A stretch of 64,000 nucleotides of DNA, from positions 1 through 64,000 of the forward strand of contig JAJDEV010000135.1 in assembly GCA_029259605.1 (NCBI GenBank), given 5' to 3'. Below the pieces are notes generated by a model. That model ran no database searches. It worked only from the letters and a program-made list of their open reading frames with translations, and was not told the DNA's origin. Numbering within the stretch: position 1 is the first letter of the stretch; the number at the start of each line of letters is the position of its first letter. Source of the DNA: Planctomycetota bacterium. GTDB taxonomy: Bacteria > Planctomycetota > UBA1135 > GCA-002686595. A program made the position numbers and the translations under genes. Shown here piece by piece: positions 1 to 10,133 of the stretch.

Positions 1-376
1 CGACCGCGCCGACCACCGCCTCAAGCGGCTTGTCGAATTGAAACCCGGCGCCGAACGTCCAGGTCAACGCCACGGCGACGAGGATCGCTTCGACCGCGTC
101 AACGGCGCCGAACGCCAGCTGCACCGGGACCGAGTCGCCGAACAGGACTCCGCGCGCCGCGAAGCCGAGCATGAACACGGCGATCATCGCCGCCGAGCGC
201 GCCCAGGCGCCGGCGCGCCGAATCAAGGCGACAGCGAGAACGGCGTTTGGAATCCATAAGACGGCGACGTTGTCCGGCGGGGCACGGGGGGCGACGCCGT
301 CGAGGTCGCCGAACACGACGGCCGCCGCGATCAGCGCCCACCATGCGATGTCGGCGCGTAAATCGCGCGCGCCCAT
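1..376 (-). CDS. MASE1-domain membrane protein, N-terminal part (cut by window edge)
   Basis: About 125 N-terminal residues are present; the gene runs off the left edge. The start at 376 has a strong ribosome site (GAGGAGGT) a few bases upstream. The protein opens with a hydrophobic helix, then a loop and a helix containing LWIPNAVLAVALIRR, then two more membrane helices. The WxPNAvxxaaLxR pattern is typical of MASE1, the membrane sensor module found before histidine kinase, PAS or GGDEF domains. The output domain lies outside the window, so the signalling type cannot be named. It is co-oriented with the peroxiredoxin gene 110 bp upstream but need not share its promoter. Confidence 0.6.
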   Translation of the reverse strand, partial: MGARDLRADIAWWALIAAAVVFGDLDGVAPRAPPDNVAVLWIPNAVLAVALIRRAGAWARSAAMIAVFMLGFAARGVLFGDSVPVQLAFGAVDAVEAILVAVALTWTFGAGFQFDKPLEAVVGAV

Positions 377-487
377 GCCGACCTCCTCGCGACGGAAGGC
401 CGACCTCCCGAAGCCGCGGCGACGGAGCCGCCGCCGCGCCTCGGACTTTAGCACATTATCGCGGCCGCCGGGCCCCCGCGCCGACGG

Positions 488-1123
488 TCACTTGTTCGGT
501 TGCGGCGTCACGCGCAGGTAGGGCTTGATGGTCTTGAAGCCCTTCGGGAACTTCTTCGTCGCCTCCTCGTCGGAGAGCGACGGAACGATGATGCAGTCGT
601 CGCCGTCGTTCCAGTTGACCGGCGTGGCCACCTGGTGGTTCGCCGTCAGCTGCAGCGAGTCGAGCACGCGCAGGATCTCGTTGAAGTTGCGCCCGGTGCT
701 GGCCGGGTAGGTAAGCGACAGCTTGACCTTCTTGTCCGGACCGATGATGAAGACGCTGCGCACGGTGAGCGTGTTGTCCGCGTTCGGATGGATCATGTCG
801 TACAGCGTCGACACGTTCCGATCCGAGTCGGCGATGAGCGGGAAGTTCACGGCGACGCCCTGGGTCTCTTCGATGTCGCCGACCCAGCCCTTGTGATCGG
901 AGAGCGGGTCCACGCTGAGCCCGATCACCTTCGTGCCGCGCTTCTGAAACTCGTCGTGCAGCTTGGCGACTGCGCCGAGCTCGGTCGTGCAGACCGGCGT
1001 GTAGTCCTTCGGGTGCGAGAACAGGATGCCCCAGCTGTCGCCGAGCCATTCGTGGAACCGAAGCGAGCCATCGGTCGTTTCGGCGGTGAAATCGGGGGCG
1101 GTATCGCCGAGTCGGATAGCCAT
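488..1123 (-). CDS. 1-Cys peroxiredoxin (AhpC/TSA family, Prx6 type)
   Basis: A 211-residue cytosolic thiol peroxidase that reduces hydrogen peroxide and organic hydroperoxides. It shows a start MAIRLGDTAPDFTAET, the catalytic site HPKDYTPVCTTELG with the peroxidatic Cys in PVCT, and SVDPLSDHKGW. It also has the long C-terminal arm of the Prx6 group (VATPVNWNDGDDCIIVPSL, then a region ending PYLRVTP). No resolving Cys is evident in the usual 2-Cys position. The start at 1123 is preferred over an upstream in-frame start at 1192 because AGAAGGAAGGA lies just before it and the family begins here. It is probably a stand-alone stress gene next to the arn block. Confidence 0.93.
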   Translation of the reverse strand: MAIRLGDTAPDFTAETTDGSLRFHEWLGDSWGILFSHPKDYTPVCTTELGAVAKLHDEFQKRGTKVIGLSVDPLSDHKGWVGDIEETQGVAVNFPLIADSDRNVSTLYDMIHPNADNTLTVRSVFIIGPDKKVKLSLTYPASTGRNFNEILRVLDSLQLTANHQVATPVNWNDGDDCIIVPSLSDEEATKKFPKGFKTIKPYLRVTPQPNK

Positions 1124-1207
1124 GACGTCCTTCCTTCTGAGTGTCGGATCTGTGGGAACGGAGGGGTGAGCATCCCCTCGCGGGCCGACCACTCTAACGT
1201 GCTTCCG

Positions 1208-2746
1208 CTACTCCCGCACGAAGACCGCGTACTCTTCGAGCCCCGGCACTTCCACACGTTTCGAGAACTCGGGCAAGCGCTCGAGCAGCTCGCGCCCGAT
1301 CGTCTCGGGCTGCTTGAAGCGGTCCGCCGGGTACACGACGTAGGTCAAGCGCTCGGGCAAGTGGTCGCGGATGTGCTTGTCCGTCGGCACGTACCCCGCG
1401 ATCGCGCGGTCGCGCACCGCCCACTCGAAGTGGTACAGGCGACCGTCGGAGAGCAGCGTCACGAGCGGGTTCCACGGGAAGAACGCCTCGTGCTTGTGGG
1501 CCTCGCAGAAGGCGAGCGCGCGCTCCATGCGGTTCTCGCTGTTCTGTCGCGAGTAGATGTTCAGCGTCCGCGTCCACGGCTCGTACGGCAGCGGCAGCAG
1601 GCAGAGCGCGATGGCAATCAAGCGGTCCGCCTTCGTCGCGCGCGCGGCCGTCACGAGCGCGAACACCGCGAGCCCGGCTCCCGCGATCAGATAGAACTGC
1701 GAGTGCCAACTGTTCTGGAAGCCGCCGAGCTTGGCGCGCGCGAGGAACGACGTCGGAAAGAGCGCCAAGGCACAGAGCAGGAGGAGCGCCCAGTTCTCCG
1801 CCAGTGGGATGCGCGTGCGCTCGCTCCGCCGGAAGAGCACCCAACCGATCACGCCGAGGAACGGCAGCGCCAGGCGCGCGGCCTCGCTCAGAATCGGTCC
1901 GAGCGGGTACCTGCCGTGCTCGCCCGGGACCGTGATCACGTTGAAGAACGTGTCCTCGAAGCCGAACACGCCGACGATCGCGAGCGTGATCGCTGCGCCC
2001 GCTACGGCGCACCACTTGAAGTAGGCGAACGCGACCTTGCGCCCGTGTGCGATCCCGAGCCACGCGAGCTGCGCGAACACGAGCGGCGCGTCGACCTGCT
2101 TCGTCCAGGCGGAGAGCACGACGCAAACCGCGGCGCCCGCGAGCTGTCGCGCGCCGGGCGCGACCCGAGCGCCGCCGAGAAGCAGCGCGCACGACAGGAT
2201 CCCGAGCCCGATCGCCGGCGCGTCGACGTGGATGGTCCCGAAGACCTGGAGCATCGCGACGTCCGAAGTCATCGCGCCCGCCGTCAGCAGGAAGAACGCG
2301 AACGCGAGGCCGCGGCGCCCTTCGCTCGCGCGGTGGAACAGGTAGGCGAGCGGGAGCAGAACGCTCGCGGTGCGCAACGCACCGGCGAACTGCAACGAGC
2401 GCGTGATGTCGTCGATGAACGCCGCCGGCAGGTAGAGCAATACCGACATCGGGCCGTAGATCGTCGAGAGCAGCGGCCCGGACGTCTCCGGGTAGTACAG
2501 GTCGTAGCCGTAGCGCAGCGCGACGCTCGGCGCCAGGCGAATGGCCGCCCAATCGTGCGCCGGGCCGGACAGGACGAGCGCGATGTGCACGAGCCCCACG
2601 ACGCAAGCGAAGACGGCGGCGAGCGCACAGATCGCGCGCAGCTCGAAGTCGAGCCGGTGCGTCCGCCGGTAGACGACGACGCTCGCGGCGAGCGCGAGCA
2701 CGCCCACCGATGCGAGCAGCGCGTAGACGGAAAACGGCACGACCAT
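1208..2746 (-). CDS. GT-C-like polytopic membrane protein, probable glycosyltransferase
   Basis: A 512-residue protein with about ten hydrophobic segments. The first periplasmic loop is large, with GYDLYYPETSGPLLSTIYGP, resembling the acidic/aromatic first loop of GT-C lipid-linked sugar transferases. A soluble C-terminal tail follows (ERLTYVVYPADRFKQPETI). The specific family and substrate are not recognised. It is the last gene of the arn-SGNH-MBOAT row, 38 bp after the MBOAT stop, which supports a role in envelope glycan or lipid modification. A much longer reading frame to 4342 exists but overlaps the MBOAT gene in another frame and is spurious upstream of 2746. Confidence 0.6.
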   Translation of the reverse strand: MVVPFSVYALLASVGVLALAASVVVYRRTHRLDFELRAICALAAVFACVVGLVHIALVLSGPAHDWAAIRLAPSVALRYGYDLYYPETSGPLLSTIYGPMSVLLYLPAAFIDDITRSLQFAGALRTASVLLPLAYLFHRASEGRRGLAFAFFLLTAGAMTSDVAMLQVFGTIHVDAPAIGLGILSCALLLGGARVAPGARQLAGAAVCVVLSAWTKQVDAPLVFAQLAWLGIAHGRKVAFAYFKWCAVAGAAITLAIVGVFGFEDTFFNVITVPGEHGRYPLGPILSEAARLALPFLGVIGWVLFRRSERTRIPLAENWALLLLCALALFPTSFLARAKLGGFQNSWHSQFYLIAGAGLAVFALVTAARATKADRLIAIALCLLPLPYEPWTRTLNIYSRQNSENRMERALAFCEAHKHEAFFPWNPLVTLLSDGRLYHFEWAVRDRAIAGYVPTDKHIRDHLPERLTYVVYPADRFKQPETIGRELLERLPEFSKRVEVPGLEEYAVFVRE

Positions 2747-2784
2747 CGCGTCAGTCTGAGAAACGCCCGCGCAAAGCGACAGGC

Positions 2785-4197
2785 TCAGAACTGGAAGTAG
2801 ATGAACGGCTTCGCCTCGAGCGGAACGAACGGAAGAACGACCGCGACGGCAGCGGCCAGTCCGAGCGCGAACGCCCAGCTCGGTGCGCGACGCCAAAGCG
2901 GCTCGACGATGTGGCGAGCGGAGGCCAGATGCACGACACCGAGCGCCGCGACGACACCCGTCGCGAACCACGGACCGAGCGTTCCGACGCGCGCGCTCCC
3001 GGCGCCGTCGAAGAGGCAGAAGCCGCGCACCGCGATCCAGGCGTCGCCGAGGCTCTCCGCGCGGAAGAAGATCCAGCAGAAGCAGACGAACAGGAACGTC
3101 GCGAGCGGCGAGACCGCGCGCACGAACGGGCGCACGGCCGACGGGAACGAGCGCTCCGAGCGCTGCCAAGCGCGATGCACGCCGAGCGCCGCGCCGTGCA
3201 GCGCTCCCCAAATCACGAAGTTCCACCCGGCGCCGTGCCACAACCCGCCGAGCAGCATGGTGAGCATCAGGTTGCGATAGGTGAACAGGCGCGATCCGCG
3301 GTTGCCGCCGAGCGGGATGTAGAGGTAGTCGCGCAGCCACGACGAGAGGCTGATGTGCCAGCGCCGCCAGAACGCCGTGATGTCGGCCGCGAAGTACGGG
3401 TGCCGGAAGTTCTCGCACAGCTCGTAGCCGAGCAGCGCCGCGCACGCGATCGCCATGTCGGAGTAGCCCGAGAAGTCGCAGTAGATCTGCACCGCGTAGA
3501 ACAGCGTGGCGATCCACGCGGACACGGCGTCGAAGTGCGCCGGGTCGGCAAAGTACGCGTCGGGAATGTGCGCGATCCCGTCCGAGATGCAGGCCTTCTT
3601 GACGAAGCCGACGAGGAACAGCACGAGCGCCGCGCGCACGTCGGTGCGCGCGAACACGGTCTTCGTGCGCAGCTGCGGGAGGAAGTCGACCGCTCGAATG
3701 ATCGGCCCGGCGACGAGCTGCGGGAAGAACGCGACGAACAGCGCGAGGTCGAGGACGCTCCGCGTCGGCGCGAGCTTCTTCCGATACACGTCGATCGAGT
3801 AGCTCAGCGTCTGGAACGTGTAGAAGCTGATCCCGACGGGCAGGACGATCCGCAGCGTGCTCTCGTGCGCGTCGAAGCCCGCCGTGTTCAGCAGCGCGAC
3901 CGCCGAGTCGACGAAGAAGTTGAAGTACTTGAAGGTGCCGAGCAGCCCGAGGTTCGCGCACAGGCTGAGCATCAGCCAGCGCTTGCGCTTCACCGCGTGT
4001 TCGAGCCGACAACCGACGAAGTAGTCGACCGCCGTCGAGAACACGATCAGCGACAGGAAGCGCCAGTCCCACGCTCCGTAGAAGAAGTAGCTCGCCGCGA
4101 GCAGCCACACCTTGCGCGCGCGGTTCGTCCGCAGCGCCCAGTGCACGAGGAAGACCGTCGCGAAGAACGGCAGGAAGACGAAGTCGACGAACAGCAT
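2785..4197 (-). CDS. MBOAT-family O-acyltransferase (AlgI-like)
   Basis: A 470-residue polytopic membrane acyltransferase of the AlgI/DltB type, which moves acyl groups across the inner membrane onto extracytoplasmic glycans. Visible landmarks are the N-terminal FVFLPFFATVFLVHW, the SYFFYGAWDWRFLSLI segment, FKYFNFF, LPVGISFYTFQTLSYSIDVY and FPQLVAGPIIR. FWRRWHISLSSWLRDYLYIP and GGLWHGAGWNFVIWGALHG follow, the latter carrying the conserved His. Length is normal for AlgI. It lies 5 bp after the SGNH-like gene, the usual MBOAT/SGNH pairing in which the second protein takes over the acyl transfer. Position in an arn operon suggests lipid A or another envelope glycan as target; that is inference. 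Confidence 0.93.
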   Translation of the reverse strand: MLFVDFVFLPFFATVFLVHWALRTNRARKVWLLAASYFFYGAWDWRFLSLIVFSTAVDYFVGCRLEHAVKRKRWLMLSLCANLGLLGTFKYFNFFVDSAVALLNTAGFDAHESTLRIVLPVGISFYTFQTLSYSIDVYRKKLAPTRSVLDLALFVAFFPQLVAGPIIRAVDFLPQLRTKTVFARTDVRAALVLFLVGFVKKACISDGIAHIPDAYFADPAHFDAVSAWIATLFYAVQIYCDFSGYSDMAIACAALLGYELCENFRHPYFAADITAFWRRWHISLSSWLRDYLYIPLGGNRGSRLFTYRNLMLTMLLGGLWHGAGWNFVIWGALHGAALGVHRAWQRSERSFPSAVRPFVRAVSPLATFLFVCFCWIFFRAESLGDAWIAVRGFCLFDGAGSARVGTLGPWFATGVVAALGVVHLASARHIVEPLWRRAPSWAFALGLAAAVAVVLPFVPLEAKPFIYFQF

Positions 4198-4202
4198 GCG
4201 TG

Positions 4203-5321
4203 CTACTCGCCGGCGCGAACGTGGGTGACGAAGTCCGCGGCGAGGCGCTTCGAGAACGCCGCCGCGCCGCGCGAGTTGAGGTGGCTCGCGTCGCGATAGA
4301 GCTCGGCGGCCCAGAGCGCGGGAGCAGCCGCGCGCGTGTCATACGCGAGCAGGGTCGGCACCAGTCCGCGCTTGCGAGCCGCGCGCGCCGTGAGGTCCCG
4401 CGGCGTGCGCGGCATCCGCAGGACGATCAACTCGACGCCAGCGGCTTCGACGCGTTCGACGAACGCCGCGAGCACGCGCTCCTGGGCCGGCGGCAGGTCA
4501 TCGGCGCCGGCCACGCTGAACGTGGGCGCCGCGACGTCGGCGGGTTCACGCACCTCGTCGTCGTCCCGCTCGTCCTCCTCCTCCCCTTGCTCGTCGAGCC
4601 CCGCACGCTTGCGCCGACCGCGTTTGCGCTGCGATTCCTCCTCCTCGGACTCGTAGCCGTCGAAGTGCTTGAGCCGCGGACCGACCGGCGCGACGCCGAG
4701 CCAGCGCGAACTCGCCTCGAAGCCGAGCCCGATGTTCCCGAAGCGGTAGCCGAACTCGACCAAGTGCGGCCGCGCTGCCGCGAGCTTCTCGGCCGTCGTG
4801 CGCGTGGACGCACCGATGACGCTCAGGCAATCGAGCGTCGCGCGCGGCGTGTGCCAGGCGATCATCCGCTGTCCGCCGCGGTTGTCCTCGCGAAACGCGG
4901 GGTCGAGCGTCGTCAGCTCGACGATCAGCCAGCGCAGCTTCGCCGGCTTCTGCGCGAGCATCCAATCGACGCGCGCGATGATCTCCGGCATGCGCATGCC
5001 GTTCATCGAGAAGTTGAACGAGCGCATCTCCAGCCCCGCGCGCCCGACCTCCGCATCGAAGACCTCGGGGTCCACGCCGCGATAGAAGCGGCTCGATCCG
5101 ACGAACACCGCGTCGTACTCGTCCTTGTGCGGACCGAAGTGGCGGTAGAGCAGCAGCGAGCGCCGCGTCTGATCGCTCTCGACCTCGGGGTCGCGCAGCA
5201 AGACGCCCCGCACCGCCGCGGTGCAGACGACGAGTCCGACGACGAACACGAGCGTGAGCCCTGCCGCGGACGCGATCGACGTCGGCGCGCCGGGCTGCGG
5301 GCGAATCGGCAGGCTGCGCAT
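4203..5321 (-). CDS. SGNH/AlgX-like partner of the MBOAT acyltransferase
   Basis: A 372-residue protein with one N-terminal membrane helix (about residues 18-40) and an extracytoplasmic domain. YDAVFVGSSRFYRGVDPEVF contains the GxSxxxxG block I of membrane-linked SGNH-like proteins. FNFSMNGMRMPEI follows, and near the C-terminus DASHLNSRGAAAFSKRLA supplies the DxxHLN block with the catalytic Asp/His pair. Between residues about 220 and 265 there is a low-complexity, strongly charged insertion (EEEE, KRGRRKR, EEEDERDDDE), unusual for this fold. It is translated just upstream of the MBOAT gene and probably works with it. The gap to arnT is 98 bp, so a secondary promoter is possible. Confidence 0.72.
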   Translation of the reverse strand: MRSLPIRPQPGAPTSIASAAGLTLVFVVGLVVCTAAVRGVLLRDPEVESDQTRRSLLLYRHFGPHKDEYDAVFVGSSRFYRGVDPEVFDAEVGRAGLEMRSFNFSMNGMRMPEIIARVDWMLAQKPAKLRWLIVELTTLDPAFREDNRGGQRMIAWHTPRATLDCLSVIGASTRTTAEKLAAARPHLVEFGYRFGNIGLGFEASSRWLGVAPVGPRLKHFDGYESEEEESQRKRGRRKRAGLDEQGEEEDERDDDEVREPADVAAPTFSVAGADDLPPAQERVLAAFVERVEAAGVELIVLRMPRTPRDLTARAARKRGLVPTLLAYDTRAAAPALWAAELYRDASHLNSRGAAAFSKRLAADFVTHVRAGE

Positions 5322-5419
5322 GCGGCCCGCAGCTTAGTCGCGTCGTCCCGCCTTGCGTACCCTTCCCCCGCGCGTGTTCGCGAGCTTTCGCGTCGGGCCG
5401 CGCCGCTCGCGAGGACGGA

Positions 5420-7138
5420 TCAGAGTGCCGCGCCGTCCAGCAGCAGGTACGTCCGCCGCGCGGAGAACGTCCAGCGCACGAGGACGGTCGGGGCGTCGCC
5501 GTCGCGCGACATCAGACGGTCCGCCTTGCGATCCAGCACGAGGACACGGCCGCCCGGGTGCGCGTCGAGCCACGCGCGCAGCTCGTCGATCGTCCACGCG
5601 GTGGGCAGCGTCGTTCCAGCGTAGAACCCGACCACGGCAGGCGTCGTCTCGTCGAGGTTGAAGCCCACGATCGGCCGGTCGAAGGCGCCGCTCGTGCGCA
5701 TCTCGTGAACGAGCGGACGCATGTCCTTCAGCGGATCGACGAGCGGGAACGCGAAGACCTGGAGCGCCGTCCACGCCATGCACCACGCGAGCAGGACCAC
5801 CGCGCCCGACGGACCGCTCGCGCGAACGCTGCGGCGGAGCCAGAGGAGCAGCAGCGCCGCGCACACGACGAGCGCGACGGCGAGCCACGGCGTCATCGGA
5901 CCCGCGTGCGCCATGCGCTCGATCGCATCCGCGGCCGGGAGCCCGCCGCGCACGAGCAGCAGCCCGACGCCGGCGAGTCCGAGCCCCGCGACGAGGACGA
6001 CGAACACGACGAGCATGGCGCGGCGCGCGAACAGGTCCAGCGCAGCGCGGCTCTCGCACGTCGCATGCAGCCAGACTCCGAGCGCGACGGCCAGCGACGG
6101 AGCGAGCGGCAGCAAGTACAGGAGCCGCTTCGTTCCCGGCACGGAGAGGAGCAGCACGCCGATCGGGAACACGCTCGCGACGAACACGAGCGCGTCGCCG
6201 CGCGCCGGGTGCGTGCGCGCGCGCTGCAGCGCGTAGCGGACGAGCGCCGGCACCGCGAAGAGCCAGGGCAGCAAGTCGAGCGGCGCGCGCGCGAGGTAGT
6301 AATAGAACGGATGCTTGTGCCCACCGCGCGAGCTCTCCTCGCTGGCGCCGAGCAGACGCAGGAGCACGTTGTCGACGAGGAAGCCGTCCAGCAACTCGGT
6401 GCCACCGCGCTGGTACAGCAGATACGGCCAGACCGCGCAGAGCGAAACGAGCAGGAGCGCGCCGAGCCACTGCGCGCGGTGCAGCAGCAAGCTCCAGCGC
6501 CGCGTCGCGAGCAGATAGATCCCGAGCGGCCCGAAGAGGACGACGACTCCGACGATGCCCTTGCTGAGGAAGGCCAGTCCGCCGGCCACGTGAACGAGGG
6601 GGATCCAAACGGTCGGCGAGCGCGCGCCTCGATCGTCCCGCTCCGTGGGGAACACGCAGCGCAGGAACGACCAGTACCCGAGCGTCACGAAGAACGCGAG
6701 CGCCGGATCGGTCAGCACGCGCAGCATGTTGTGGAAGTTCGCGAGCGTGACGAGCGCGCCGATCGCGAACAGACCGGCGCGCGACCCGCCGATCCGCCTC
6801 GCCATGTCGAAGACGAGCAGGAGCGTGAGCGCCGCGAAGAGAATGCTCGGCGCGCGCGCTGCTCCCTCGGACACGCCGAACAACCGGTAGCTCAGCGCCA
6901 TGGCCCACCAACCGAGCGGCGGCTTCTCGAGGAACGCCTCGTGCGCGAGCTTCGGAACCACGTAGTCGCCGGTCGCGAGCATCGCGCGTCCGATCTCCGC
7001 GACGCGCGGTTCGTCCGGCGTCCAGAGCGAGCGTCCGCCGATCGCCGCCGCGAACCCGAGCACGAGCAAGCCGATCACGAACGCGATCTGCTTCCGCGTC
7101 GCCCGATCCGCTGTCGCGTTGGCTGCGTCGCCCGTCAT
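5420..7138 (-). CDS. arnT: ArnT-like GT39 transferase (Ara4N to lipid A)
   Basis: About 572 residues, close to E. coli ArnT. It transfers 4-amino-4-deoxy-L-arabinose from undecaprenyl phosphate to lipid A on the periplasmic face. The first loop carries LWTPDEPRVAEIGRAMLATG, then FLEKPPLGWW, matching the DE-x-RxAEI...EKPP pattern of ArnT/PMT_2 proteins. About a dozen hydrophobic segments follow, then a C-terminal periplasmic domain. The start at 7138 gives the normal N-terminus; an alternative at 7240 would overlap arnD. It begins 21 bp after the arnD stop. Context with arnB, C, A and D makes ArnT more likely than a general dolichol-type mannosyltransferase. Confidence 0.85.
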   Translation of the reverse strand: MTGDAANATADRATRKQIAFVIGLLVLGFAAAIGGRSLWTPDEPRVAEIGRAMLATGDYVVPKLAHEAFLEKPPLGWWAMALSYRLFGVSEGAARAPSILFAALTLLLVFDMARRIGGSRAGLFAIGALVTLANFHNMLRVLTDPALAFFVTLGYWSFLRCVFPTERDDRGARSPTVWIPLVHVAGGLAFLSKGIVGVVVLFGPLGIYLLATRRWSLLLHRAQWLGALLLVSLCAVWPYLLYQRGGTELLDGFLVDNVLLRLLGASEESSRGGHKHPFYYYLARAPLDLLPWLFAVPALVRYALQRARTHPARGDALVFVASVFPIGVLLLSVPGTKRLLYLLPLAPSLAVALGVWLHATCESRAALDLFARRAMLVVFVVLVAGLGLAGVGLLLVRGGLPAADAIERMAHAGPMTPWLAVALVVCAALLLLWLRRSVRASGPSGAVVLLAWCMAWTALQVFAFPLVDPLKDMRPLVHEMRTSGAFDRPIVGFNLDETTPAVVGFYAGTTLPTAWTIDELRAWLDAHPGGRVLVLDRKADRLMSRDGDAPTVLVRWTFSARRTYLLLDGAAL

Positions 7139-7158
7139 GCCGTGGGTTCCACTGCGGG

Positions 7159-8100
7159 CTATTGGAGCGAACGCGGGCCGCGCACGCGCCCGGGTCGCAT
7201 CGCCGTGTGGAAGCTCGTTTGCCCCTGCTGCGCGACCCAACCCTCACGGCCGGGCAGCTGCTCGGCCACGATGGGCGCGACGGGGAGCTCGACCCCGGAG
7301 GCGAGCAGGTCGCCGAGCGGCACGAAGCGCCAACCGCGCGCGATGGCCTCGTCCAGGAACTCGACGAACAGCTCCGACCGGCTGCCGCCTTCGACCTCGG
7401 CGTGGATCGCGAGGACGTTCAAGCGCTCCGGATTCAGGCGTGCGAGGAGCCCCGCGTTGTAGTTCGTGTCGGTCACGCCGTCGCGCCCGATGACCTCATC
7501 GTAGGTCGGTAGCGTGACGGGAATCTGCGGCCGCGGATGGGCGACGCCGTCGACGAACGGGAGGAAGATCGACTCGCCGCGACAGTCGCTTTGGTACGCG
7601 AACGGGAACGCCTGCTGGGCGCGCAGGACGACGTCGTTGCACCGCCAGCCGGGGGCGGCCGAACACGTCGGCAGGTGCCCGGTCGCTCGCTCCAGCGCGC
7701 GAACGCCCCGCTCGGTGATCTCCGCCACCTGCGGCTCGTCCAAATCGTCGATGTGCATTTGCCAGAGGTGGTGGTCCCAGGCGTGGAACCCGAGCTCGTG
7801 CCCGGCCTCGTGCGCGGCGCGAATCGAATCGGCGGCGCGCTCGGAGATGATCGGGCCGGGCCAAAACGTTCCGCGCAGCAGGATGTCCCAGCCGTAGAGG
7901 CTCGGCCCGTTGCTGCGGAGCATCTTTCGGAGGAACGCCGGTCGAAGGAGGCGCCAGAGGTGGCGCCCCATGTTGTCCGGACCGACCGAGAAGAAGAAGC
8001 TCGCCGACAGGTCGCGCTCGGCGAGCACGCGGCACAGTTCGGGCACGCCCTCGCGCGTACCGCGCATGGTGTCGACGTCGATGCGAAGGCCGACGATCAT
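7159..8100 (-). CDS. arnD: ArnD-like deformylase, NodB/polysaccharide deacetylase family
   Basis: A 313-residue protein that should remove the formyl group from undecaprenyl-phosphate-Ara4FN before transfer to lipid A. It starts [15 protein letters not shown], giving the paired Asp of the NodB domain, and [11 protein letters not shown] supplies the His-box metal ligands. [12 protein letters not shown] and [10 protein letters not shown] are the typical later ArnD motifs. Length matches the family (about 300). Its ATG overlaps the arnA stop in an ATGA tetranucleotide, indicating translational coupling. Confidence 0.9.
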   Translation of the reverse strand: MIVGLRIDVDTMRGTREGVPELCRVLAERDLSASFFFSVGPDNMGRHLWRLLRPAFLRKMLRSNGPSLYGWDILLRGTFWPGPIISERAADSIRAAHEAGHELGFHAWDHHLWQMHIDDLDEPQVAEITERGVRALERATGHLPTCSAAPGWRCNDVVLRAQQAFPFAYQSDCRGESIFLPFVDGVAHPRPQIPVTLPTYDEVIGRDGVTDTNYNAGLLARLNPERLNVLAIHAEVEGGSRSELFVEFLDEAIARGWRFVPLGDLLASGVELPVAPIVAEQLPGREGWVAQQGQTSFHTAMRPGRVRGPRSLQ

Positions 8101-10133
8101 GCGCGCGCGACGGTCTCGTGCTTCGGACGGGACGCGGGGACGAGAACGTGCGTTCGGTCTTGTTGGCCGAGGTAGTCGCGCAGGAAGTAGTCCAGCGTCT
8201 CGGCGACGGCCGTCTCGACGCCGATCGTGGCACGCCAACCGAGCACCTTCTCCGCGTTCCGGACGCTCGGACGTCGAAACTGCACGTCCTGGTATCCCGC
8301 GCCGTAGTAGCTGGCGCTCTCGAGCTCGCGGAACCCCGCGAAGGGCGGGAAGTGGTCCCGCAACGGATGCCGTTCGAACAGGCGGACGAGGAGCTCCGCG
8401 AGCTCGCGGATCGACAGGTCGTTGGTCGGGTTGCCGATGTTGAAGATGCGCCCGTCGCAGCGGCCGCCCTCGTTGTCGACGATCTGGTACAGGCACTCGA
8501 TGCCGTCGCGCAGGTCGGTGAAGCAGCGCCGCTGCTCGCCACCATCGACGAGTTGAATCGGCGACCCTTCGACCAGGTTGAGGATGAGCTGCGTGATCGC
8601 GCGCGAGCTTCCGACGCGCGCCGCGTCGAGGCTGTCGAGTCGCGGACCGACCCAGTTGAACGGTCGGAACAGCGTGAAGCGCAGGCCGCGTTCGGCGTGG
8701 TAGGCCCAGATCACGCGGTCGAGCAGCTGCTTGCAAGCCGAGTAGATCCAGCGCTGCTTGTTGATCGGGCCGAGCACGAGGTTCGACCGATCCTCGTCGA
8801 AGACCTCGTCCTCGCACATCCCGTAGACCTCGGAGGTCGACGGGAAGACGACGCGTTTGCCGTACTTGACGCAGTAGCGAATGACCTTGAGGTTCTCCTC
8901 GAAGTCGAGCTCGAACACGCGAATCGGATTGCGCGTGTACTCGATCGGAGTCGCGATCGCGACCAGCGGAACGATGACGTCGCACTTGCGCACGTGGTAC
9001 TCGATCCACTCGCGGTGAATCGAGATGTCGCCCTCGTGGAAGTGCATGTCGGGATGCCCGACGAGTCCGTCGAGGTTGTCGGAGCGAATGTCCATCCCGT
9101 GCACTTCGTGGCGCCCGCTCCGCAGCAGTCGCGCGCTCAGCGCGCGACCGATGAACCCGTTCACGCCGAGGATGAGCACGGACTCCTTGCTCGGACGAGT
9201 GGGGGCCTTCAGTCGGCCGCCGAGAACCATGCCCGGCACGACGTTCAGGTCGGCGCAGAGCTGCGCGCCGGTGGTGAACACGCCGCCTTCGGCCTGACCG
9301 AACTCGATGCGCAGCGCACCGCTGCCGCACGCGACTCGCATCGGGTCGACGCTCAGCACTTCCCCCGGACGGCCGTACGCATCGCCCGCGTCGAGCTCGG
9401 CCTTCCAGATCACGAGCTTGCGCCGTCCCACGTCGCTGAACGCGCCGGGATACGGCTGCGCGACGGCGCGCACCAGGTTGCGGATCTCGTTCGCCGGCCG
9501 CTTCCAATCGATCAGGCCGTCGGCCGGACGGCGTCGCCCGAACGTCGTCGCCTGTGTGGCGTCCTGCGGCGCGCGCGGCGCGGTGCCGTCGCGGAGCTTG
9601 GGCACGAGCTCGTCGAGCAGCGCGTCGGCGGCGCGATCGACCTTGCGCATCAGCGTGAGCGCCGTGTCGTCGTCCGCGATGGCGACGCGCGACTGTCCCA
9701 CGACGTCACCCGCATCGGCTTGCGCGAGCATGTGGTGCAACGTCACCCCGGTCTCCCGCTCGCCGTTCACGAGCACCCAGTTGACCGGCGCGCGACCGCG
9801 ATAGCGCGGAAGCAGCGAGCCATGCAGGTTGAACGCGCCGCGCGACGGAATCGCGAGCAGCTCAGCGCCGAGCAGGTCGCGGTAGTAGAAGGAGAAGAAG
9901 GCGTCGGGCGCGAGCGCGCGAATGCGCTCGACCCACAACGGGTGATTGACGTCCTCGGGCGAATGAACGGGGACGCCGTGGCGCGCCGCGCACTCGGCCA
10001 CGGACGGGAACCACTGGTTTTCGTTCGGGTCGTCGGCGTGGGTGAAGACGGCCAGGACCTGGGCGCCGTTGCGCAGAAGAGCCTCGAGACCGGTGACTCC
10101 GATCTGGCTGTAGGCGAAGACGATGCACTTCAT
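8097..10133 (-). CDS. arnA: Bifunctional ArnA: UDP-Ara4N formyltransferase / UDP-GlcA decarboxylase
   Basis: A 678-residue cytosolic enzyme with two domains, as in E. coli ArnA (660 aa). Residues 1-300 are a Fmt-like formyltransferase: [19 protein letters not shown] holds the catalytic Asn and His, and ADAGDVVGQ the Asp. From about 315 on there is an NAD-dependent SDR decarboxylase: [10 protein letters not shown] nucleotide-binding turn, [13 protein letters not shown], and YSACK as the YxxxK pair. It makes UDP-Ara4O by oxidative decarboxylation of UDP-glucuronate and formylates UDP-Ara4N. It is coupled to arnC upstream and arnD downstream by ATGA overlaps. The start at 10133 is set by [12 protein letters not shown], the normal N-terminus. 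Confidence 0.95.
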   Translation of the reverse strand: MKCIVFAYSQIGVTGLEALLRNGAQVLAVFTHADDPNENQWFPSVAECAARHGVPVHSPEDVNHPLWVERIRALAPDAFFSFYYRDLLGAELLAIPSRGAFNLHGSLLPRYRGRAPVNWVLVNGERETGVTLHHMLAQADAGDVVGQSRVAIADDDTALTLMRKVDRAADALLDELVPKLRDGTAPRAPQDATQATTFGRRRPADGLIDWKRPANEIRNLVRAVAQPYPGAFSDVGRRKLVIWKAELDAGDAYGRPGEVLSVDPMRVACGSGALRIEFGQAEGGVFTTGAQLCADLNVVPGMVLGGRLKAPTRPSKESVLILGVNGFIGRALSARLLRSGRHEVHGMDIRSDNLDGLVGHPDMHFHEGDISIHREWIEYHVRKCDVIVPLVAIATPIEYTRNPIRVFELDFEENLKVIRYCVKYGKRVVFPSTSEVYGMCEDEVFDEDRSNLVLGPINKQRWIYSACKQLLDRVIWAYHAERGLRFTLFRPFNWVGPRLDSLDAARVGSSRAITQLILNLVEGSPIQLVDGGEQRRCFTDLRDGIECLYQIVDNEGGRCDGRIFNIGNPTNDLSIRELAELLVRLFERHPLRDHFPPFAGFRELESASYYGAGYQDVQFRRPSVRNAEKVLGWRATIGVETAVAETLDYFLRDYLGQQDRTHVLVPASRPKHETVARA

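Noticed and set aside
500-2800. 766-codon plus-strand open frame opposite the peroxiredoxin and glycosyltransferase genes
   Set aside because: Antisense to well-supported genes; Arg/Glu/Val-rich composition is typical of high-GC shadow frames.
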